From Bacteroidota bacterium (GTDB taxonomy: Bacteria > Bacteroidota > Ignavibacteria > Ignavibacteriales > Ignavibacteriaceae): a stretch of 5,331 nucleotides of DNA. The notes below the pieces were generated by a model. It had not been told where the DNA came from and did no database searches. It was given only the letters and a program-made list of their open reading frames with translations. The stretch spans positions 1-5,331 of the forward strand of contig JAJYCM010000195.1 in assembly GCA_021778375.1 (NCBI GenBank). Direction: 5' to 3'. How positions within the stretch are numbered: position 1 is the first letter of the stretch; every line of letters starts with the position of its first letter. Below, piece by piece: positions 1-4,524 of this stretch. A program made the position numbers and the translations under genes.

Positions 1-1
1 A

Positions 2-40
2 AATATTGGAGTTAAAAAATTACAAATATTGCATACATAG
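2..40 (+). CDS. Possible 3' end of an upstream gene (partial)
   Basis: Frame 2 is open from the window edge to TAG at 38-40 and would end NIGVKKLQILHT. The other two forward frames stop at 13-15 and 51-53, so this is only one of three possible tails. If it is real, the upstream gene overlaps the folK start at 19 by about 22 nt, which is consistent with translational coupling. The neighbour could be folB (dihydroneopterin aldolase), which often precedes folK and tends to end in a GV-plus-basic pattern. Twelve residues cannot establish that. Confidence 0.25.
   Translation, partial: NIGVKKLQILHT
8..11 (+). promoter_or_regulatory. Shine-Dalgarno sequence for folK
   Basis: GGAG ends 7 nt before the ATT codon at 19. 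This ideal spacing is the main nucleotide-level argument for a non-ATG start there, since no ATG, GTG or TTG exists in frame between the TAA at 13-15 and the conserved ALGSN motif. Confidence 0.5.
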
Positions 41-519
41 CGCTTGGATCTAACAGAGGCGATAAAGTTTCTTTTCTTAAGAAAGCGGTTCAAAAGATAG
101 TAGATGATTCAAATTGCGCATTGGAAGTTGCCTCTTCGATTTATGAGACCAAACCATACGGGGTAAAAGAACAGGATAATTTCTTAAATGCCGTAATAAA
201 AATATCCACATCCTTTAATTTATCCCAACTTTTTATTTTCCTTAAAAATATTGAAGACGAGCTTGGAAGGAAGAGCAACACCAAATGGGGACCTCGTGAA
301 ATAGATCTCGATCTCTTATTCTTCAACGATATTGTTTATTCGGATGAGAAAATTATTATTCCGCACAAAGAGATTGAACTCCGGGATTTTGTATTGACTC
401 CTCTTTGTGAAATTGCTCCGGACTTGTTTCACCCTGTTTTAAATCAAAAAATTTCTGATATTTGCATAGACGAAAAAAATAAAACTATTATAGCAAAAAT
501 TCAGGATAAGATTTTATAA
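19..519 (+). CDS. folK: 2-amino-4-hydroxy-6-hydroxymethyldihydropteridine pyrophosphokinase (HPPK)
   Basis: HPPK transfers pyrophosphate from ATP to 6-hydroxymethyl-7,8-dihydropterin, the step before dihydropteroate synthase in cytoplasmic folate synthesis. Numbered from codon 19, the N-terminal pterin-binding strand reads YIALGSN (6-12). The HPPK signature KWGPREIDLDLL spans 89-100, with the two Mg-binding aspartates at D96 and D98, and a PH...RDF segment follows at 115-124, as in E. coli HPPK. The length of 166 residues is normal. The first conventional start in frame is TTG at 121, which would remove the ALGSN strand, so it cannot be right. An in-frame TAA at 13-15 bounds the start. ATT at 19 lies 7 nt after GGAG (8-11) and gives a natural (M)TNIAYIALGSN, so I prefer it. 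A one-base error in the A6 run at 14-19 is the alternative. The deoxynucleoside kinase follows 17 nt downstream. Confidence 0.93.
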   Translation: MTNIAYIALGSNRGDKVSFLKKAVQKIVDDSNCALEVASSIYETKPYGVKEQDNFLNAVIKISTSFNLSQLFIFLKNIEDELGRKSNTKWGPREIDLDLLFFNDIVYSDEKIIIPHKEIELRDFVLTPLCEIAPDLFHPVLNQKISDICIDEKNKTIIAKIQDKIL

Positions 520-536
520 ACTTTAAGAGTTTCACA

Positions 537-1199
537 GTGAACGAAAATTCCGAGGTAAAATACATTGCAATTGAAGGTGTCATCGGCGCAGGAAAGACCT
601 CTCTCGCAAGAAAATTAAAAGAAAGACTTAATGCTGAACTTGTCTTCGAGCAGTTTGACGCTAATCCGTTTCTTGAAAAATTTTATGCCGACAGAAGAAG
701 GTACGCTTTCCAAACGCAAATGTTTTTTTTGATTAATCGGTTTACGCAGCAGCAGCAGCTTAATCAAGAAAATCTTTTTACAGATTATATTGTGTGCGAT
801 TATATCTTCGAGAAAGATAAAATTTTTGCGTACCTAAATCTAAGCGGTGAGGAGCTTAAACTATACGAAACTATTTTTCCGCTTCTTTCAAGAAACCTGA
901 GAAAGCCGGACCTTCTTGTCTTTCTTCAATCCAGTGTTGAACGGTTAATGTTTAATATAAAAAAGAGAAATAGGAAAATCGAAAGAAATTTAACCGTTAA
1001 TTATATAGAAGAATTGAGCGAAGCATACACGCATTATTTCTTCAGATATAACACAACACCATTGTTAATTGTGAATAGTACCGAAATAGACTTTGTGAAC
1101 AGTGACAACGATTTTGATGAATTATTTAAACAAATATTTAGGGAAGACAGAGGCTTAATAGAATATTTTAAGCCTGAATCAAAAAGGATTACCGGATAA
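537..1199 (+). CDS. Deoxynucleoside kinase (dNK family)
   Basis: This is a cytoplasmic P-loop kinase of the deoxyadenosine/deoxyguanosine/deoxycytidine kinase family. It phosphorylates salvaged deoxynucleosides to their monophosphates using an NTP. The 220-residue protein carries a Walker A loop GVIGAGKTS (14-22), the EQFDANPFLEKFYAD segment with E38 in the family's substrate-binding position (38-52), and RRYAFQTQMFFLINRF (54-69). CDYIFEKDKIFA (87-98) stands where the DRS-type motif lies. A basic lid, KKRNRKIER (142-150), is followed by the C-terminal YIEELSEAY helix and a PLLIVN strand. The length is typical of bacterial members. The start is GTG at 537, preceded by AAGAG (525-529) at 7 nt. 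The gene lies 17 nt after folK, an adjacency I recall from Bacteroidota-type genomes, and its TAA overlaps the ATG of the next gene. The exact nucleoside preference cannot be read from the sequence. Confidence 0.92.
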   Translation: MNENSEVKYIAIEGVIGAGKTSLARKLKERLNAELVFEQFDANPFLEKFYADRRRYAFQTQMFFLINRFTQQQQLNQENLFTDYIVCDYIFEKDKIFAYLNLSGEELKLYETIFPLLSRNLRKPDLLVFLQSSVERLMFNIKKRNRKIERNLTVNYIEELSEAYTHYFFRYNTTPLLIVNSTEIDFVNSDNDFDELFKQIFREDRGLIEYFKPESKRITG

Positions 1200-1408
1200 T
1201 GATTGAGCTTTTATTTTGGGGATTTATAATTTATATCATTTTTAAAGGAGTAGGGCTATTTCTGAGGTTTTTTATTCCGGCGTTAAGAGATCCGTCAAAC
1301 AAATACAATCAACCTAATAAGGAATCAAAAACCACATCAAAATATAAAGATGTACAAGAAGTCGATTACACTGAAATAAAATCAGATTCAGAGAAGAAAA
1401 AAGAGTAA
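1199..1408 (+). CDS. Small single-pass membrane protein, DUF4834-like
   Basis: This 69-residue protein has one hydrophobic N-terminal helix (about residues 3-27, rich in Ile, Leu and Phe). A short basic and proline turn (RFFIPALRDP) and a polar, Lys/Glu-rich tail follow. The tail contains a DVQEVDYTEI stretch (51-60) that resembles the (E)YVDYEEI motif I associate with the Bacteroidetes DUF4834 family. That match is from memory, and the function is unknown. Its ATG overlaps the stop of the deoxynucleoside kinase in a TAATG junction, and AAGGA (1184-1188) lies 10 nt upstream, so it is probably translated by coupling. The next gene begins 10 nt after its stop. The helix and charged tail, the tight operon fit and the absence of a competing ORF argue that it is a real gene. 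Confidence 0.75.
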   Translation: MIELLFWGFIIYIIFKGVGLFLRFFIPALRDPSNKYNQPNKESKTTSKYKDVQEVDYTEIKSDSEKKKE

Positions 1409-1418
1409 GCCACTGCAA

Positions 1419-2531
1419 ATGGCAAAAGAGAACATTATTTCAAAATTGGTTTATGGATTTATCAAAAAAAATCTTAGTATACAGGAAAACCAAAAACTTG
1501 AAATAGGCATTCCTAAAAACATTTTAATAATACGGCAGCATAATCAACTTGGAGATTTGCTTGCCGGCGTATCTATTTTTAGAGCTATCAAAGAAACATT
1601 CCCTCTTAGTAAGACTACATTGATAGTCAGCCCTGAAAATTATTTCGGAATAGTAAAAAATAAATTAATCGATAGATACTTCGTCTTTGATAAAAGAAAA
1701 TTATATAATCCATTCTATCTTACAAAATTTATCAAACTCCTTCGTGAAGATTTTGATCTAGTTATAGTACCGGTAACTGTTTCAATTTCATTTACTAGTA
1801 ATTTGCTGGCTCGGTTTGCCAACGCAAAAATTCGAATCGGACCCAAGTCCCTTGACGGAGTTGAGAACAAAAGCGCTTTTCTTTTTGATCGAAGAGTTCC
1901 ACTCGACTGGCGCCGCTCACCCGATTCAAATGTCGCTGATAGAATACTTGATATTTTAAGACCGTTTGGAATTAACACTAATAAATTTAACTCTGAAATT
2001 TCTTTTGATAATGAAAATATCAAAGCTGCAGAAAATTTTGTTGATGGTCTAGATCGCCAACCTTCTGATTTGTTAATCGGTATTCATCCCGGTGCGGGTA
2101 AAATTCCAAATAGATGGTCGTTAATTAAATTTGTCGATCTTATTAAAAAGTTAAATGAAAATTTCGATGTTAAAATTTATATTACGGGAAGTAATTCCGA
2201 CAAAGAAGAAATTAATTATATAAAACAAAATATTCCATTTGAAATTGGGTTTTATCTAAATAAAAGTATTCCGGAAGTCGCTGCACTCATTTCAATTTCG
2301 GATTTGTTTATCACAAACGATACGGGGATCATGCACGTTGCCGGTGCCACCGCCACTCCTCAAATATCAATCTTTGGTCCGACCAATCCATATAATTGGG
2401 CTCCTTCGGGGAGCAATAAGATTTTTATTAGAAAATCAGAATTAATTGATGAAATATCGATAGATGAAGTTTATGAATTATGTCTACCTTTCCTAACCCA
2501 AAAAGATAGGAGTTCGCAGAATGCAAAATAA
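1419..2531 (+). CDS. Glycosyltransferase family 9 (heptosyltransferase-like)
   Basis: This is a GT-B fold glycosyltransferase of the GT9 family, which includes the ADP-heptose:LPS heptosyltransferases WaaC, WaaF and WaaQ. It probably adds a sugar to a lipopolysaccharide core or similar surface glycan at the cytoplasmic face of the inner membrane. In the N-terminal Rossmann domain, ILIIRQHNQLGDLLAGVSIFRAI (35-57) contains the family GD pair, with D46 as the likely general base position. In the C-terminal nucleotide-sugar domain, GIHPGAG (221-227) is followed by NRW (231-233). Then comes DLFITNDTGIMHVAGA (295-310), including the conserved D301, G303 and H306, and FGPTNPYNWAP (319-329). The length of 370 residues is normal. 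About 30 residues precede the first strand and lack a signal peptide. The ATG at 1419 has only a weak upstream GAG, and coupling to the preceding stop 10 nt away is likely. The last 11 nt overlap the phosphatase gene. The acceptor and donor sugar cannot be inferred. Confidence 0.88.
   Translation: MAKENIISKLVYGFIKKNLSIQENQKLEIGIPKNILIIRQHNQLGDLLAGVSIFRAIKETFPLSKTTLIVSPENYFGIVKNKLIDRYFVFDKRKLYNPFYLTKFIKLLREDFDLVIVPVTVSISFTSNLLARFANAKIRIGPKSLDGVENKSAFLFDRRVPLDWRRSPDSNVADRILDILRPFGINTNKFNSEISFDNENIKAAENFVDGLDRQPSDLLIGIHPGAGKIPNRWSLIKFVDLIKKLNENFDVKIYITGSNSDKEEINYIKQNIPFEIGFYLNKSIPEVAALISISDLFITNDTGIMHVAGATATPQISIFGPTNPYNWAPSGSNKIFIRKSELIDEISIDEVYELCLPFLTQKDRSSQNAK
2508..2512 (+). promoter_or_regulatory. 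Shine-Dalgarno sequence for the Ppx/GppA gene
   Basis: AGGAG lies 8 nt before the ATG at 2521 and inside the 3' end of the GT9 coding region. It fixes the phosphatase start and shows that the 11-nt gene overlap is genuine. It is the strongest ribosome binding site in the window. Confidence 0.8.
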
Positions 2532-3486
2532 ATACTTTGCCGCTATCGATGTAGGAACTAATTCATTCCATATAATTATAGTAAAAATACTGGAGAACGG
2601 TTCTTTTAAGGTTATTGATAAAGAAAGAGAAGTAATTAGGCTTGGTTCGTTAAACGGAAATGCTTTAAGCGTCATATCAGATGAAGAAATATCCAGGGCG
2701 GTAAAAATTCTATCAGGTTTTAAGAAAATTGCAAATTTTTATAATGCAGAAATAAAAGCAATAGCTACAAGCGCTGTTAGAGAGGCAAACAATAGAAGTG
2801 AGTTTATTAAACGGATCTATGATGATGCCGGTATTTTCATCGAAGTTATAGAAGGAAACGAGGAAGCAAAATTAATTTACCTTGGTATTTCAAAAGCATT
2901 ATCACTTGAAAAGAAAAAGTCACTTTGCATTGATATTGGGGGAGGCAGTACAGAGTTTATTTTAGCGGAAGAAGGGAAAATAATATTTGCAGAAAGTGTC
3001 AAGATTGGTGCGGTTAGATTAAGTAAAAAATTCTTTGACGATTTCATCTTAACAGATCAGTCAGTCGGTGATTGTGCGGCTTTCGTAGAACGACAAATCT
3101 TATCAAATAGTAAAATTATTACTGACGAAAGATTTGAAATAGCTGCCGGATCTTCAGGCACTGTTCAGTCAATTGCCGGTATGATAAAATTTAATGGGAA
3201 GGGAAGTCGCGGTAAGTCGCTAAACAGTTTTTCTTTTACACAAAAGGAATTGCGTATAGTTGCCAATGAAATTCTGAATAGTAGAACTACAGCCGAAAGG
3301 CTTTTAATCAAAGGGATTGAGGAAAAAAGGGCAGATATTATTCCTGCAGGAATAATTATTCTTTCAAAAATATTTGAACTTTTTAATATAAATGAATTAG
3401 TGGTTTCCGATTATGCACTGCGTGAAGGGATAGTACTAAATTTCATCTCTCAAAATAGTAATACACCTAAGGATTATTTTTTTTAG
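2521..3486 (+). CDS. Ppx/GppA phosphatase family protein (short form)
   Basis: This is an exopolyphosphatase / guanosine pentaphosphate phosphohydrolase of the ASKHA (actin-like ATPase) fold. It is expected to hydrolyse inorganic polyphosphate from the chain end and/or pppGpp to ppGpp in the cytoplasm. The 321-residue protein shows the phosphate-1 loop AAIDVGTNSFH (7-17), SAVREANN (84-91), and the catalytic region EGNEEAKLIYLG (111-122). There E115 aligns with the E. coli Ppx glutamate E121. It also has the phosphate-2 loop CIDIGGGSTE (136-145), a GSSGTVQSIAGM stretch (210-221), RADIIPAGIIIL (270-281), and the end motif SDYALREG (296-303). It consists of the two ASKHA domains only and lacks the C-terminal HD-like domain of E. 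coli Ppx and GppA, as is common in many phyla. Polyphosphatase and pppGpp activities cannot be told apart from sequence. It is the last gene of the packed operon, and a 110-bp gap follows. Confidence 0.93.
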   Translation: MQNKYFAAIDVGTNSFHIIIVKILENGSFKVIDKEREVIRLGSLNGNALSVISDEEISRAVKILSGFKKIANFYNAEIKAIATSAVREANNRSEFIKRIYDDAGIFIEVIEGNEEAKLIYLGISKALSLEKKKSLCIDIGGGSTEFILAEEGKIIFAESVKIGAVRLSKKFFDDFILTDQSVGDCAAFVERQILSNSKIITDERFEIAAGSSGTVQSIAGMIKFNGKGSRGKSLNSFSFTQKELRIVANEILNSRTTAERLLIKGIEEKRADIIPAGIIILSKIFELFNINELVVSDYALREGIVLNFISQNSNTPKDYFF

Positions 3487-3515
3487 TTCAGAAATAATTT
3501 CTCTTTAAACAATTC

Positions 3516-3561
3516 AAAAAAAAATATAAATTTGTATAAATATTAATTGACTCAATAAAAT
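3516..3561 (+). promoter_or_regulatory. Candidate sigma70-type promoter for the DUF362 unit
   Basis: This lies in the only gap larger than 20 nt in the window. TTGTAT (3532-3537) could be a -35 element, matching the TTG of the consensus. TAAAAT (3556-3561), 18 bp downstream, matches TATAAT at five of six positions. An A9 run (3516-3524) followed by TATAAA sits just upstream like an UP element. Transcription would start near 3568, about 29 nt before the DUF362 start codon. An alternative -35 is TTGACT (3547-3552), but the hexamer 17 bp after it (TAGTTA) is a poor -10. No Bacteroidetes-style TAnnTTTG element is seen. The region is so AT-rich that chance matches are likely. Confidence 0.4.
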
Positions 3562-3569
3562 CAATTAAT
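3542..3569. repeat. Inverted repeat over the candidate -10 element (operator-like)
   Basis: The perfect 9-bp arms ATTAATTGA (3542-3550) and TCAATTAAT (3561-3569) are separated by 10 bp. A smaller palindrome, ATTGACTCAAT (3546-3556), is nested in the left half, so TCAAT occurs twice on the + strand, at 3552 and 3561. The repeat covers the spacer, the -10 and the probable start site of the candidate promoter, which is a repressor-like placement. It has no T-run and few G-C pairs, so it is not a terminator. AT-richness raises the chance of coincidence. Confidence 0.4.
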
Positions 3570-3596
3570 TAGTTAGTCGATATTTAAGAGGGTAAA

Positions 3597-4520
3597 ATGG
3601 AACGAAGAGAATTCTTGAAAAAGAGCGCTGCGGCAGCATTTGCCTTTGGCGCATCAGGTGCCCTGGGAAATTATTCCAATCTGTTTGCACATAATCTTAT
3701 TTCACAAAAAATCCCATACGATCTTGTTGCTGTAAAAGGTGGTGAACCCGATGTTATGTTCGATAGAGCCATTGCCTCTCTCGGAGGTATGCAGCAGTTT
3801 GTTAAGAAGGGTCAGACAGTTGTAGTCAAACCAAATATCGGATGGGATGTTTCCCCGGAAAGAGCAGGGAATACAAATCCAAAACTTGTGGAAAGAATCA
3901 TTCAACATTGCTTTAATGCCGGCGCCAAAAATATTTTTGTTTTTGACCATACCTGCGATAACTGGTCGAGATGCTATTCTGACAGCGGAATAGAGCGTGT
4001 AGTAAAAAGCACAGGAGGGAAAATTGTCTCCGCCGATAGCGAAAGTTATTACCACGATGTTACATTCAAAGGCGGAAAAGTAATGAGTGAAGCAAAAGTT
4101 CACGAGTTAATATTAAGTGCAGATGTATTTATAAACGTACCTGTACTTAAACATCATAGCTCGTCTAAACTAACAGCCTCAATGAAAAATTTAATGGGGA
4201 TTGTTTGGGATCGCGGATACTGGCATCAAAATAACCTTCATCAATGTATCGCTGACTTTTCTTTGTACCGAAAACCCGATCTAAATGTTGTGGATGCCTA
4301 TCTTGTTATGAAAAGAAATGGGCCCCGTGGCGTTTCAAGAGAAGACTTAGTATTAATGAAGTCTCAAATACTCTCAACGGATATTGTTGCAGCCGATGCT
4401 GCAGCCGCTAAACTTTTCGGAGTTGAGCCGGCAGATATACCATATATTAAAATAGCAGATGAAATGAAAATCGGTACGATGAACCTTACCAAATTAAAAA
4501 TAAATAGAATAATAATTTAG
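3597..4520 (+). CDS. DUF362 domain protein with twin-arginine signal
   Basis: This 307-residue protein begins MERREFLKK, a twin-arginine (Tat) motif with R3 and R4. An Ala/Gly-rich hydrophobic stretch follows to about residue 24, so it is probably exported folded to the periplasm or kept anchored by its signal. The DUF362 domain follows, with VVVKPN (75-80), NTNPKLVERI (92-101) and AGAKNIFVFDHT (108-119). It also has the hallmark FINVPVLKHHSSSKLTASMKN (178-198) ending in LMG, and a late D233 and ADAAAAKLFG stretch (266-275). It has no ferredoxin motif of its own, unlike many DUF362 proteins. Its cysteines are isolated (C105, C120, C126, C217). The biochemical function of the family is not established as far as I know. 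Export by Tat and the membrane iron-sulfur gene 4 nt downstream suggest a redox or cofactor-dependent role. The ATG is preceded by GAGGG (3588-3592). Confidence 0.87.
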   Translation: MERREFLKKSAAAAFAFGASGALGNYSNLFAHNLISQKIPYDLVAVKGGEPDVMFDRAIASLGGMQQFVKKGQTVVVKPNIGWDVSPERAGNTNPKLVERIIQHCFNAGAKNIFVFDHTCDNWSRCYSDSGIERVVKSTGGKIVSADSESYYHDVTFKGGKVMSEAKVHELILSADVFINVPVLKHHSSSKLTASMKNLMGIVWDRGYWHQNNLHQCIADFSLYRKPDLNVVDAYLVMKRNGPRGVSREDLVLMKSQILSTDIVAADAAAAKLFGVEPADIPYIKIADEMKIGTMNLTKLKINRIII

Positions 4521-4524
4521 ATTA

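Noticed and set aside
121..519. folK starting at TTG 121
   Set aside because: It would remove the first 34 residues, including the pterin-binding YIALGSN motif that is encoded in frame just upstream, and no suitable Shine-Dalgarno sits before it.
723..730. T8 run in the deoxynucleoside kinase as a phase-variable tract
   Set aside because: It encodes the ordinary Phe-Phe-Leu of the conserved QTQMFFLINRF helix. The run is short and a housekeeping kinase is not a likely phase-variable gene.
747..758. Four CAG repeats
   Set aside because: They encode a short QQQQ in a helix of the kinase. Four units are too few to be a meaningful microsatellite.
3490..3502. AGAAATAATTTCT palindrome just after the Ppx/GppA stop, as a terminator
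   Set aside because: The stem is only five mostly A-T pairs with a 3-nt loop and no T-run follows. It is weak in such AT-rich DNA.
3547..3564. FNR/CRP-type site (TTGA...TCAA)
   Set aside because: The half-sites are 10 bp apart instead of the 6 bp needed for TTGA-N6-TCAA, so the geometry is wrong for an FNR/CRP dimer.
3702..4103. Long minus-strand open frame opposite the DUF362 gene
   Set aside because: It is a shadow of a well-supported coding region, with no recognisable domain and no ribosome binding logic. The same applies to the minus-strand frames at 141-326, 1715-2023, 2493-2675 and 4638-4841.
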